A DNA stretch of 64,000 nt from Chloroflexota bacterium. Its GTDB lineage: Bacteria > Chloroflexota > Anaerolineae > B4-G1. Numbering within the stretch: the first letter of the stretch is position 1; each line of letters begins with the position of its first letter. The stretch is from the NCBI GenBank assembly GCA_024232355.1, contig JAAEPW010000191.1, forward strand, positions 1-64,000, in the 5' to 3' direction. A program made the translations under genes and the position numbers. Under the pieces are notes generated by a model, which worked only from the letters and a program-made list of their open reading frames with translations, searched no databases and was not told where the DNA came from. Positions 27,905-36,503 of this stretch are shown piece by piece.

Positions 27905-28946
27905 AATATTCCAACGAGTTTATTTCCAAGTGCCAACAGTATATGACGACCAGGCCGCCGGTCCTTATCCTTACTTTATTTCTCTCACTGGTAGCAAAGG
28001 TACCAAGGTGACCGTTGGTGCCCGTCGTTTGATTATGATTGGTTCCAACAATTATCTGGGATTCAGGACTGTTCAATTCTAATTTTCCAACGCTCGCAGC
28101 CCCAGCACCTGTCCTGGACCGACAGGTACAGGGTTCAGGACAAGTGCGGTGGCTGTGAGCGCTTTATGTTGAAAACTCGTTAGGACTGAACAGCTCTGAT
28201 CTGGGATTAACCTCACACTCCAAGATGCGGCACTTTTGCCACAACGATATGGACCATCTGCAGTGTGTCTTGTCTGGCTTGCCAGAGGACGCGGGCAGGT
28301 TGGTAGTGTTGGATGGTATTTTTAGTATGGGGGAAGATATTGCGCCGTTGCCTGAGATTGTCTCTCTGTGTCAAAAATACAACGCGCGGCTGATGGTGGA
28401 CAATGCGCATTCTATCGGCGCGATGGGCGGAGGGCGTGACACGGCGACCCATTTTGGCCTTGCAGATCAAGTGGGCCTGGTGATGGGCACTTGGCAAATC
28501 TTTTGCCAGCTTGGGAGGGTTCATCGCGGGCTCGGAGGATGTGATTCGCTGTATCAAGCACCACGCCCGCTCGTTGATTTTCAGTGCCAGTATGCCATCG
28601 GTCAGCACAGCGGCGGCTTTGAAAGTGATACAAAAAGAGCCGGAGCGTATTGCGCGGGTCAATCAGACCGGCGAGCGTGTGTGGACTGAGCTGGGTCAAT
28701 TGAGTTTCAATGTGGGCAGCAGTGAGATTCTTGTTGTTTCCGTAATTATTGGCGACGATGTGCACACCTTTTTTGACCTGGAAAATGTTCTGCGAGGCGG
28801 GTATTTACACCAACCCCATCATCGCTCCGACGCTGCCTCCCGAATTGGCCTCACTGCGGACCAATTATATGGTGATCCACACCGACGAGCATATAGATCG
28901 TGTGATTGATGCCTTTGCCCAGGTCCGCCAGGCGTGGGATGCTTGA
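27905..28946 (+). pseudogene. Decayed class II PLP aminotransferase / 8-amino-7-oxononanoate synthase-like gene
   Basis: Remnants appear in successive frames. An N-terminal piece near 27924-28075 reads FQVPTVYDDQAAGPYPYF and GSNNYLGF. The core at 28225-28490 reads LVVLDGIFSMGEDIAPL and LMVDNAHSIGAMG. The PLP-lysine region at about 28490-28530 is readable only after a one-base shift (GKSFASLGGFIAG). The C-terminal part at 28511-28946 is shifted once more. About 150 residues between the N-terminal piece and the core are missing and replaced by a family R4 hairpin. The residues match the KBL/AONS/SPT acyl-CoA transferase family. Dead gene. Confidence 0.82.
28090..28160. repeat. Family R4 long hairpin inside the pseudogene
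   Basis: Outer arms CGCTCGCAGCC (28090-28100) and GGCTGTGAGCG (28150-28160) enclose CACCTGTCCTG (28105-28115) and CAGGACAAGTG (28135-28145). The reverse complement of the core recurs at 34795-34835. It stands where the aminotransferase remnant lost its middle. Confidence 0.65.
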
Positions 28947-29014
28947 CGCACCTGGACAAAATATGGAATGATAATTGTTTGTGTCGCTCATCGATTTGAC
29001 CACTATACTCAAAC

Positions 29015-29164
29015 CTAGTGTGCCAGCCGCTCAAAGGCGTAGAGCGCGATATCCACGAACGGTTCCTTGCCGCTGATCAAGACTGCCCAAGCTGTCACTG
29101 CCATAGCAAACCAAACTGCCGGTATACATAACACTAAACGGATTGCGATTCCCAAGCGATTCAT
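29015..29164 (-). CDS. Small single-span membrane protein (49 aa), paralogue A
   Basis: 49 residues: basic start MNRLGIAIR, a hydrophobic span (LVLCIPAVWFAMAV onward, about residues 10-30), then GKEPFVDIALYAFERLAH. GGAGG lies 6 nt before the ATG, as strong an RBS as any here. It is 63% identical (31/49) without gaps to the 49-aa product at 29322-29471, with mostly conservative changes, which argues strongly for a real gene. A minus-strand extended -10 (TGATATACT) is at 29215-29223. Function unknown; a C-terminal amphipathic helix follows the membrane span. Confidence 0.8.
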   Translation of the reverse strand: MNRLGIAIRLVLCIPAVWFAMAVTAWAVLISGKEPFVDIALYAFERLAH

Positions 29165-29214
29165 CTGACACCTCCTGTATTAGCTGTTGGTAACGATTTC
29201 ACGATTCTGCCAAG

Positions 29215-29223
29215 AGTATATCA
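29215..29223 (-). promoter_or_regulatory. Extended -10 element before small membrane protein A
   Basis: Minus strand reads TGATATACT, a TGn extended -10, about 50 bases before the start codon. No good -35 is seen. The same element type precedes paralogue B. Confidence 0.5.
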
Positions 29224-29321
29224 CAACATTGAGATAAAATCCTGACCCTGGCCTGAGATATTTCTGAGTAATTGTCGAGGCGTGTGACGACCCCTTTCAG
29301 AGTCATCACACACCCAATGCC

Positions 29322-29471
29322 TCAATAGAACAACCGCTCGATCGCGTAAATCGCGATATCTATGAACGGTTCCCGTCCATTGACCCAGATTGCCCACCCC
29401 ACCACGATTATTGCAAACCACACTGCGGGTAGACAGAGCACCAAGCGAATTGCCAACCACAAGCGACTCAT
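29322..29471 (-). CDS. Small single-span membrane protein (49 aa), paralogue B
   Basis: 49 residues starting MSRLWLAIR, membrane span LVLCLPAVWFAIIVV and ending GREPFIDIAIYAIERLFY. GGGAGG precedes two adjacent ATGs; the second (29471) has the better spacing of 6 nt and gives the same length as paralogue A. Conserved features are RLxxAIRLVLC, PAVWFA, GxEPFxDIA and YAxERL. Each copy has its own promoter-like element, so they are separate transcription units rather than one operon. Family not recognised. Confidence 0.8.
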   Translation of the reverse strand: MSRLWLAIRLVLCLPAVWFAIIVVGWAIWVNGREPFIDIAIYAIERLFY

Positions 29472-29540
29472 CATACGCCTCCCGTAATTGTTCCTGACGA
29501 CTGTTCTACTGAAAAGTGTTGCACGATGCAGCTACCAAAG

Positions 29541-29549
29541 AGTATAGCA
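29541..29549 (-). promoter_or_regulatory. Extended -10 element before small membrane protein B
   Basis: Minus strand reads TGCTATACT, about 70 bases before the start codon, with the same TGn-TATACT form as the element of paralogue A. The gene-free stretch 29475-30033 otherwise holds the R2 element and the promoter of the BNR gene; 29550-29829 shows nothing I can interpret. Confidence 0.5.
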
Positions 29550-29829
29550 CAGTGCGTCAGTCAAACCTTGAGACTGACCTGAGCAACGCTTGAGCAATCT
29601 CAAAAGAGCACAGATCGAGTGTTGACACTCGCTGTTAGGGCTATAGTGTGGGGATGTGTTAGGATTTCTGAGATACCAACTCTTTAATAGGTAGGGGGAG
29701 CAGGAAATCATATCCAGATATACCATACCATGTTCTGCCCTGTAGCACTTGATGCCATCTCTGTGCTTGCCCTACGGAATTCACACGGAGCAACTACAAT
29801 TTGACACCTGCCTTGCAAAAGACGGGGCA

Positions 29830-29935
29830 TTTGCTACCGGACACTTTTTTTTCTTTAGCCACGAATGTAAATCAATAATTCGTGGCTAAAAATTCAGTAT
29901 CTGTTGTTTACTTGTCAAAAGTGTCCGGTAGTGAA
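29830..29935. repeat. Family R2 terminal-inverted-repeat element, copy 1
   Basis: 106-bp hairpin element. Ends TTTGCTACCGGACACTTTT and AAAAGTGTCCGGTAGTGAA are inverted. An inner pair TTTAGCCACGAAT/ATTCGTGGCTAAA makes it nearly one long hairpin. Flanks ACGGGGCA (29822-29829) and ACGGGGTA (29936-29943) look like an 8-bp target duplication with one change. No coding capacity. Confidence 0.8.
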
Positions 29936-29948
29936 ACGGGGTAAAAAG

Positions 29949-29977
29949 TTGAACAGGCCAAGCACGTATGCTATAAT
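29949..29977 (+). promoter_or_regulatory. Promoter TTGAAC-17-TATAAT
   Basis: -35 at 29949-29954 and perfect -10 at 29972-29977 with 17-bp spacing, about 55 bases before the exoprotein start. It sits directly beside the R2 element, whose insertion stopped 14 bases short of the -35. Confidence 0.75.
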
Positions 29978-30033
29978 CTTATCGTGAATAGGACTTTTTT
30001 CCGCATATCCCAATCAAGAAAAAGGAATCTACA

Positions 30034-32313
30034 ATGAATCTTTCTACCCATACACTGCTGGTCGGCTTGGTCTTGCTGATGTTTTTCTCAAATAGCCCAA
30101 CTCAAGCCAGCGGTTATCTGCCTCCAGGGCAAGAGCGCGTCCCCATCAATGGAACCGCCTATTGGGCTATGGAACCAACCGGCCCCGACTTTTATGGCGC
30201 AAACCTCATCCCCTTTCAGCCCCGCAACCCGACACGAGCGATCTGGGAGATGACCCAGGCCCAGAACCAACGACACCGCACCTCTGATGCCATTCCACAA
30301 AACATCCAGGTGAGCCGCAGCGGATGGACGACGGGCGCGTCTCATTTTGTCAACGACTTTAGCGAAGTGATGGTCTATTTGGACCCTACCAACCCCAACC
30401 ATTTGTTGGGGGCATCCAAGTTTTTCTACGATCCATCCAACTATGGCTTTTTCACCGGCGTTTTCGAGTCCTATGACGGGGGACACACCTGGACCCAGTC
30501 CCAGCCCCTTGGCGTCGAATCCTACAGCTTGACCTCTGATCCAGTGACGACCTTTGACGACCAGGGCAACGGCTATTTCACCTTGCTGACCCGAGGACCG
30601 ACCGGTCTGGACATGCTCAAAAAACCACCCGGTGGGATATGGCAATTGCCGGTCGTCGTGGACCGGACTACTTATACCGACAAGCAGTGGATTATGGGGG
30701 ATCAAAACCCCCAAGGTATCAGCCCCTACGCTGGTTACCTGTATACGAGTTGGACCGATGTCGGCGCTCCGCACAAGATCGTCTTTGCCCGCTCCACCGA
30801 TTCCAACAGGAATTGGAGATCGCCGCTTGCATTGGCCAGCGGCGACGTTCAAGGCTCTATCACCGGCGTGGCCCCCGACGGCACGGTGTACGTTGTCTTT
30901 GGCCGTTCTATCTTTCACGGCACGCCGGGCACGATAGAATTCGTGAAATCTATTGATGGGGGTGTGTCTTTTAGCAGCCCCGCGGTGGCGGCCGGCATTA
31001 CGTCCATCCCCTGGTATCTTCCCAATAGTTGGTTTCGCTCGCCAGCGAGCCTACCCGCCTTTGCGGCGAGTCCTACCAATGGCAATCTCTACGTGGCCTG
31101 GGCCGATTATGGCAACGGCGACGCCGACATCTATCTCACCCGCTCCACCGACGGCGGAGACAACTGGGCGACGCCGGTCCGCTTGAATGACGACCCCGTC
31201 GGTAACGGCATCGACCAATTTCAGCCCCAGGTGTCTGTCGCGCCCAACGGTCGCGTGGCCGTCATGTGGTTCGACCGGCGGCTGGAATGCCCGGACTATG
31301 CCTGGATACCCTCGGCGCATCGCGGCGCTGTGAATTTTTGCATAGACACCTTTCTGACTCGTTCTTACGACGACGGTCAGACCTGGATGCCCAACGCCCG
31401 CGTTAGCGCCCAGACCTGGGACTGGACCCTGAACATGCCCCGAGACGGCGGTGGTAATGGATTTATCGGCGACTATCAGGGAATTGCCTCCAACAATGAT
31501 TACGATTTCCCCTTTTGGAACGCGACGGCCAACCTGGGGGAGAACGCCGAGAACTATCAAGAGATATTCGTCGCCCTGGTCCCGGCAAATGCCCCCGATT
31601 TATCACCGTCGACCAAATCGGTTGAGCCGGGGGTGGCGGCTCTTGGCGGCGTGCTAACTTTTACCATCGTGCTGGAAAATATCGGCCCAGGAGATGCACC
31701 GGCCGTATACCTGACCGACACGTTGCCTATCTCTATCTCCTACGTATCCGACTCGTTGATTTATCCGCTCGAGTCCGGCACAGGCGGGTACGACCCGGCA
31801 ACCGAAACCATCACTTGGACTGGTGCGGTGTCCGTCGGTTTCCCGGTGACGCTCACTTTGCAGGCCATAGTAAGCCCGCACCTGACCAACGGCACAAACA
31901 TCACCAATATGGCCATCATCACCGATGGCAGCAAAAGCTACGTTCGGACGGCGAGGACCACGGTCAGACAATCTCCTTTTGTTGTGGCAACCTATCCCGC
32001 GGATGGCGAGCGTAACGTGCCGCTCACAGCCTCGCTGGTCATTACTTTTAACGAGCCGATAATCCCCCATTCACTATTCTATGCCGTCGCACCCGACCCT
32101 GGCGGTTGGACCGAGATCTGGAACGACGACGATTCGGCGGTTACTTTGAACCATGCGGATTGGGGTGATTCACAAACCTACACCACGACCATCGGCACGG
32201 GCAACGGCAGCGGCACCGTTCTGATGCCTGGCTCTGTGCCCAATCCTTGGGTTTTTAAGACTGCCCCCGAGCGAGTCTATCGGTTTTATCTACCCCTGAT
32301 ATTGCGTGAATAG
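30034..32313 (+). CDS. Secreted BNR-repeat (sialidase-like propeller) protein with DUF11 and Big_5 domains
   Basis: 759 aa, exported. Signal peptide at residues 1-26 (TLLVGLVLLMFFSNSPTQASG). A propeller follows with BNR/Asp-box repeats: YDGGHTW, STDSNRNW, SIDGGVSF, STDGGDNW and SYDDGQTW. Residues about 515-640 are a DUF11 surface domain (LTFTIVLENIGPGDAP). About 650-750 is a Big_5-type Ig-like domain (YPADGERNVPLTASLVITFNEP). It ends in YRFYLPLILRE, like many Chloroflexota exoproteins. Glycan binding or hydrolysis is possible, but sialidase Arg-triad residues were not verified. RBS AAGGA. Confidence 0.88.
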   Translation: MNLSTHTLLVGLVLLMFFSNSPTQASGYLPPGQERVPINGTAYWAMEPTGPDFYGANLIPFQPRNPTRAIWEMTQAQNQRHRTSDAIPQNIQVSRSGWTTGASHFVNDFSEVMVYLDPTNPNHLLGASKFFYDPSNYGFFTGVFESYDGGHTWTQSQPLGVESYSLTSDPVTTFDDQGNGYFTLLTRGPTGLDMLKKPPGGIWQLPVVVDRTTYTDKQWIMGDQNPQGISPYAGYLYTSWTDVGAPHKIVFARSTDSNRNWRSPLALASGDVQGSITGVAPDGTVYVVFGRSIFHGTPGTIEFVKSIDGGVSFSSPAVAAGITSIPWYLPNSWFRSPASLPAFAASPTNGNLYVAWADYGNGDADIYLTRSTDGGDNWATPVRLNDDPVGNGIDQFQPQVSVAPNGRVAVMWFDRRLECPDYAWIPSAHRGAVNFCIDTFLTRSYDDGQTWMPNARVSAQTWDWTLNMPRDGGGNGFIGDYQGIASNNDYDFPFWNATANLGENAENYQEIFVALVPANAPDLSPSTKSVEPGVAALGGVLTFTIVLENIGPGDAPAVYLTDTLPISISYVSDSLIYPLESGTGGYDPATETITWTGAVSVGFPVTLTLQAIVSPHLTNGTNITNMAIITDGSKSYVRTARTTVRQSPFVVATYPADGERNVPLTASLVITFNEPIIPHSLFYAVAPDPGGWTEIWNDDDSAVTLNHADWGDSQTYTTTIGTGNGSGTVLMPGSVPNPWVFKTAPERVYRFYLPLILRE

Positions 32314-32402
32314 CGCCCAAAATCCCTTTAGCGTTCTTCATTTGGCGAGAAACAGTAGGAGCGGGGTTTTGGGCCTTTCTCAAAAAGCTGTTTCTTGGCA
32401 GC
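32307..32402. repeat. Family R3 96-bp dispersed repeat, copy 2
   Basis: Overlaps the stop codon of the BNR gene (TAG 32311-32313). The interleaved arm pairs of copy 1 are preserved: A 32315-32326/32363-32374 (one G-U possible) and B 32348-32355/32388-32395. Confidence 0.7.
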
Positions 32403-32446
32403 CGTCAATCATCCGGCGAGGGGCAGGAAATGATCGATGTGCCTTC

Positions 32447-32474
32447 TTGTCCTTCTGCGCACCTATGCTACAAT
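32447..32474 (+). promoter_or_regulatory. Promoter TTGTCC-16-TACAAT of the signalling array
   Basis: -35 at 32447-32452 and -10 at 32469-32474 with a 16-bp spacer, about 50 bases before the first REC-kinase gene. Confidence 0.6.
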
Positions 32475-32522
32475 GAATAAAGACCTCGATCCAGACTACC
32501 CGCCTTTTGGGAGATCATTTTG

Positions 32523-34574
32523 ATGCATATTCTGATAGTTGAGGATGAAAAACACGATTACCAGATTGCCAAACGCACACTGGACAAAAGCGATCTGGTC
32601 TGTGAAATCGTTTGGGCGCAGCGTGGAGAGGATGCCCTGGAGCATTTGCAAGCTGAGGTGTTTGACATCATCTTGCTCGATTTCAAACTGCCCGGCATCA
32701 GCGGCTTGGAGATGTTTCAGCAGATCATTGGCCGGGACTTGAACCTCCCCGTGGTTTTTATTAGTGGGACGGGGAGTGAATTGATCGCCGTCGAAGCCCT
32801 CAAACTCGGCGCGCAAGATTATCTGGTCAAAGATACCCATGGAGAATACCTCAAGCTTTTGCCGACGGTAGTACGCAAGGCGTATGGCCGGTGGGAAGAT
32901 GGAGAGGCGCACAAGCGAGCGGAAAAAGCCAAAAGCAAAGCTTTGGCCAAAGCCTTGCAAGCGACGCACGCGCTCCGCGAGAGCGAGGAACGCTACCGCA
33001 GCCTGTTCGAGGGTGTTCCGGTAGGGCTTTATCGTTCCACGCCAGCGGGCCGCTTTCTCGACGTCAATCCGGCCATGGTGCGATTGTTGGGTTATCCAGA
33101 CCGTGAATCTCTGCTAAAGGTCAACGTTGACGATATCTATGTGAGCGTCGATGATCGCCAACGATGGCAGGCTATGGTGGACCAAGGAGGAGTGGTGCAA
33201 GACTATAAAGCACAATTCCGCCAATTTGACGGCGCGTCCATCTGGGGAGAGAGTAACGCCCAGGCCATCCGGGACCAAGATGGTCAGGTTTTTTACGAGG
33301 GAACGCTCAAAGACATCACCAGGCGCGAGCGAACCGAGGAGGCGCTGCGGCGGCGCAACCGAGAGCAGATTCTGCTTAACCGTTTGGGTCAAGAACTGAC
33401 CGCCACCCTCGACCTACAACAGGTGGTCGAGCGGTTGCTGCCGGCGGTCACCGAGGTCATTGGATCCTCAGGGGCTTCGATCTGGTTATTTGACCAAGAG
33501 CGAACGGGTAAATTGATTTGTCGGGCGATCTTTCACCATGGTCAGAAACGCTCTCCACTCGATCTACACTTGCACTCGGGGCAGGGAATCGCTGGCTGGG
33601 TAGCAGAGACTGGCGAGAGCGCTATTGTTCCCCATGCATCAGGCGATCCCCGCTTTTTCCCGGGCATTGACGAACAGACAGGTTTTCACACAATCTCAGT
33701 GCTTGCTGTGCCGTTGTGGGTTCGGTACGCCATTGTTGGCGTGTTAGAGGTCGTGAATAAACTGGATGGCGACTTTGATGCCCACGACCGTGCTTTGGTC
33801 GAGATGTTGGCCGCCTCGGCCGCTATCGCCATCAACAACGCCAGGTTGGTCGAGACGCAGCGACAACATGCCGTCGAATTGGAAGCGAGCAACGATGAAC
33901 TGGATGCCTTTGCCCGCACCACGGCCCACGATCTCAAAGGCCCATTAGGATATATGGTTGGCTTTGCCCAGGTCTTGGAGCAAGATTACGCCACGTTGCC
34001 AGATAAAGAGATACAGGACTATCTCCAGACGATCGCGCAGAGTGGGCACAAGATGTGCAACATCATCGACGAGTTGCTGCTGTTGGCTGGCGTGCGCAAG
34101 ATGGACGAGATAAAGAGGGAAGCACTCGACATGTCTGGCATCGTGACCGAGGCGCAGGAGCGTCTGGACGACTCGATCGCAGAATATGAGGCTGAAATCA
34201 TTTTGCCGGATGCTTGGCCGGCAGCGTTGGGTTACGGCCCGTGGGTCGAAGAAGTCTGGGTCAACTATTTCACCAACGCGCTCAAGTACGGCAGCCGCCC
34301 ACCGCGCATCGAGTTGGGAGCCGACCGACCATCTGCCCAACCCACGATCCGCTTTTGGATACGCGACAATGGCCCCGGTCTGACGCAGGAAGAGCAATCG
34401 CGGTTGTTCACGCCGTTCACGCGGCTCGATCGTGTGCGCGCCAAGGGGCACGGATTGGGGCTTTCCATCGTGCGCCGCATCGTGGAAAAGTTGGGCGGGG
34501 AGGTTGGCGTAGAGAGCAAAACAGGACAGGGGAGTCTATTCTGGTTCACGTTGCCAGTTGCAGAAAACCTGTGA
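32523..34574 (+). CDS. REC-PAS-GAF hybrid histidine kinase
   Basis: 683 aa, soluble. Receiver at 1-125 (VEDEKHDYQIAKRTL, phospho-Asp in IILLDFKLPG, Lys in YLVKD), PAS at about 150-275, GAF at about 300-450 (LDLHLHSGQGIAGWVAE), HisKA with TTAHDLKGP, and HATPase with TNALKYG, DNGPGL and GHGLGLSIVRR. The receiver is very similar to that of 37085-40024 and the kinase half to that of 20357-22027, so it looks like a recombinant of paralogous modules. No DNA-binding output. The ATG at 32523 is preferred over a TTG just before it. Confidence 0.93.
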   Translation: MHILIVEDEKHDYQIAKRTLDKSDLVCEIVWAQRGEDALEHLQAEVFDIILLDFKLPGISGLEMFQQIIGRDLNLPVVFISGTGSELIAVEALKLGAQDYLVKDTHGEYLKLLPTVVRKAYGRWEDGEAHKRAEKAKSKALAKALQATHALRESEERYRSLFEGVPVGLYRSTPAGRFLDVNPAMVRLLGYPDRESLLKVNVDDIYVSVDDRQRWQAMVDQGGVVQDYKAQFRQFDGASIWGESNAQAIRDQDGQVFYEGTLKDITRRERTEEALRRRNREQILLNRLGQELTATLDLQQVVERLLPAVTEVIGSSGASIWLFDQERTGKLICRAIFHHGQKRSPLDLHLHSGQGIAGWVAETGESAIVPHASGDPRFFPGIDEQTGFHTISVLAVPLWVRYAIVGVLEVVNKLDGDFDAHDRALVEMLAASAAIAINNARLVETQRQHAVELEASNDELDAFARTTAHDLKGPLGYMVGFAQVLEQDYATLPDKEIQDYLQTIAQSGHKMCNIIDELLLLAGVRKMDEIKREALDMSGIVTEAQERLDDSIAEYEAEIILPDAWPAALGYGPWVEEVWVNYFTNALKYGSRPPRIELGADRPSAQPTIRFWIRDNGPGLTQEEQSRLFTPFTRLDRVRAKGHGLGLSIVRRIVEKLGGEVGVESKTGQGSLFWFTLPVAENL

Positions 34575-34579
34575 TAGAA

Positions 34580-34691
34580 TTCACTACCGGACACTTTTTG
34601 TACAACGAATGTATTTGGACACAGGGGCTCTCTGCGACTGAACCCGCGAAATCCCAGAGCTTTTGTGTTGCCAAAAATGTCCGGTAGCAAA
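34580..34691. repeat. Family R2 terminal-inverted-repeat element, copy 2
   Basis: 112 bp, ends TTCACTACCGGACA and TGTCCGGTAGCAAA inverted, flanked by perfect 8-bp direct repeats TGATAGAA (34572-34579 and 34692-34699). The left duplication includes the TGA stop codon of the upstream kinase, so insertion occurred exactly at its 3' end. The interior differs from copy 1. Confidence 0.82.
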
Positions 34692-34786
34692 TGATAGAAA
34701 TGAATATCCTAACAGGCAAACTTTGTTGATCCAAGGAATAAAGTAGTAGGGCAATTGCATTATCTTGTAGGAGACACTTTGCTCAT

Positions 34787-34891
34787 AGCCCCCGCACTTG
34801 TCCTGAACCCTATACCTGTCGGTCCAGGACAGGTGCTGCCAAGCCCCTGGTCCTTTGACCCAGGGACAAAGGGTACAGGGTCTCGGGGGCT
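34787..34891. repeat. Family R4 hairpin, copy 2
   Basis: Outer arms AGCCCCCG (34787-34794) and CGGGGGCT (34884-34891) enclose the conserved core CACTTGTCCTG (34795-34805)/CAGGACAGGTG (34825-34835), which is the reverse complement of the core at 28105-28145. With the R2 copy it fills the 376-base gap between two kinase genes. Confidence 0.6.
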
Positions 34892-34950
34892 GGGAGCCTT
34901 CTCGGGCAAATCTGAATATAAATGCAATTGCCCTGAATAAAGTGGTAGAG

Positions 34951-36501
34951 ATGAACAAAAAACGAATTCTGATCATTGATGACACGATGGCTGTTCGTCA
35001 TGCTTTGGCCGAATATTTGTCAAGCTGCGGCTATGAGACCGTCACTGCCGAGGATGGTGCTGATGGGCTGGCGCAGGCCCGAGCGTGCGAGTTCCATACC
35101 GTCCTGGTAGATCTGCTCATGCCCCGCGTAGATGGGCTGGAGGTTGTGTCTACGCTCACGGTCGAACAGCCCGAACTGCCCGTAGTGGTCGTTTCTGGGA
35201 CGGGTGGGCTGAGCGAGGCCGTGGAGGCCATACGACAAGGTGCTTGGGACTATATTACCAAACCCATTCGAGACCCAGACGAAATCACCGTCGTCATCGA
35301 GCGGGTGATGGAAAAAGCCAATCTGATCGCCGAGCGGGCGCGAGCGGATGTGGCACTGAAAGTGTCTAACGATCGCTTTGCCGCTGTGGTGAACAATCTG
35401 ACAACGTTGGTTTACGTCGCAGATATGGAAACGTATGAAATATTGTTCGCGAACCGGACCATACAGGATATTTATGGAGACGTGCTTGGAAAGACGTGTT
35501 GGCAGGTATTGCAAAGCGGGCAATCTGGCCCCTGTGCCTTTTGCACCAATCGCGAATTGTTTGATGCTCGTGGCCAACCAACCGGGGTGTATGTTTGGGA
35601 GTCTCAAAATACTATCACCGGTCGCTGGTACGATATTTGCGACCAGGCCATCCGATGGGTGGATGGTCGTTTGGTGCGCATGGAGATCGCCACCGACATC
35701 ACCGCGCGCAAACAAGCAGAAGAGGGTCAAAGACAAGCGCTGGACAAAGCGTTGCAAGCAAGGCGTGCGCTGCAACAAGCCCATAGCGAGCTAGCAGAAA
35801 AAGCATCCGAGCTGGAAGCAGCCAACACTGAACTTTCCCAGTACGCCTATATCGTCTCCCACGACCTGCGCGCGCCGATACGGGCGATCAACAACTATAG
35901 CCTCTTTCTCCAGGACGACTGCACCGGCCAGTTGAACGACGAAGGTCTCGAATACGTCAAAGGGATCGCCGAAAGCGCCCAGCAGATGGACAAGCTGGTG
36001 GTAGACCTGCTCGAGTATTCAAGTATTGGCCGCGTCCAGGATGAAAAGGTCGAGGTGGATATTGGGGAACTCTTGGAACGCATCATCAGAACCCTCAACC
36101 TGGATGAGCAGACTCTGATAACGCTGCCGGTGGATGCTCCCGTTGTTTGGGCCCAAAGCGTGCGATTGGAACAAATCTTTGCCAACTTGCTCAACAATGC
36201 GGCCAAGTTTCGCCGCCCCGACGCTGTCCCCACGATCTCGGTGGCGTGGACTGACCAGGGCGAGGCGTGGGAGTTCTCCGTCCGCGACAATGGTATCGGT
36301 ATCGCAGAGCAGCATCACGAAAAGATATTTGGTATCTTTCACCGTTTGCATACACAAGAGGAATATAAAGGCACCGGCATCGGTCTTGCCATCGTCAAAA
36401 AGGCCGTTGATCAGCACGGTGGTCAGGTCTGGGTAGAATCTGAGTTTGGACGTGGCTCTGTCTTTACATTTACCCTGCCCAAACATGCACCGGAGAATTA
36501 G
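34951..36501 (+). CDS. REC-PAS hybrid histidine kinase
   Basis: 516 aa, soluble. Receiver at 1-125 (IIDDTMAVRHALAEYL, phospho-Asp in VLVDLLMPR, Lys in YITKP), PAS-like domain at about 145-265 with a Cys pair CAFC, coiled coil, then a phytochrome-type kinase core (IVSHDLRAPIRAINNY) and HATPase (NNAAKF, DNGIGI, GTGIGLAIVKK). The receiver is of the NtrC/CheY class rather than the type shared by its two neighbours. It is followed after two bases by a stand-alone receiver, its likely partner. Confidence 0.92.
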   Translation: MNKKRILIIDDTMAVRHALAEYLSSCGYETVTAEDGADGLAQARACEFHTVLVDLLMPRVDGLEVVSTLTVEQPELPVVVVSGTGGLSEAVEAIRQGAWDYITKPIRDPDEITVVIERVMEKANLIAERARADVALKVSNDRFAAVVNNLTTLVYVADMETYEILFANRTIQDIYGDVLGKTCWQVLQSGQSGPCAFCTNRELFDARGQPTGVYVWESQNTITGRWYDICDQAIRWVDGRLVRMEIATDITARKQAEEGQRQALDKALQARRALQQAHSELAEKASELEAANTELSQYAYIVSHDLRAPIRAINNYSLFLQDDCTGQLNDEGLEYVKGIAESAQQMDKLVVDLLEYSSIGRVQDEKVEVDIGELLERIIRTLNLDEQTLITLPVDAPVVWAQSVRLEQIFANLLNNAAKFRRPDAVPTISVAWTDQGEAWEFSVRDNGIGIAEQHHEKIFGIFHRLHTQEEYKGTGIGLAIVKKAVDQHGGQVWVESEFGRGSVFTFTLPKHAPEN

Positions 36502-36503
36502 AA

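Noticed and set aside
28225..28689. Reading the aminotransferase-like piece as an intact short gene
   Set aside because: The PLP-lysine region and C-terminus continue only in other frames and the N-terminal third is separated by a hairpin insertion; it is a pseudogene.
29532..29726. 64-codon minus-strand frame upstream of small protein B
   Set aside because: No RBS, overlaps the promoter-like element of paralogue B, and no resemblance to the small membrane proteins.
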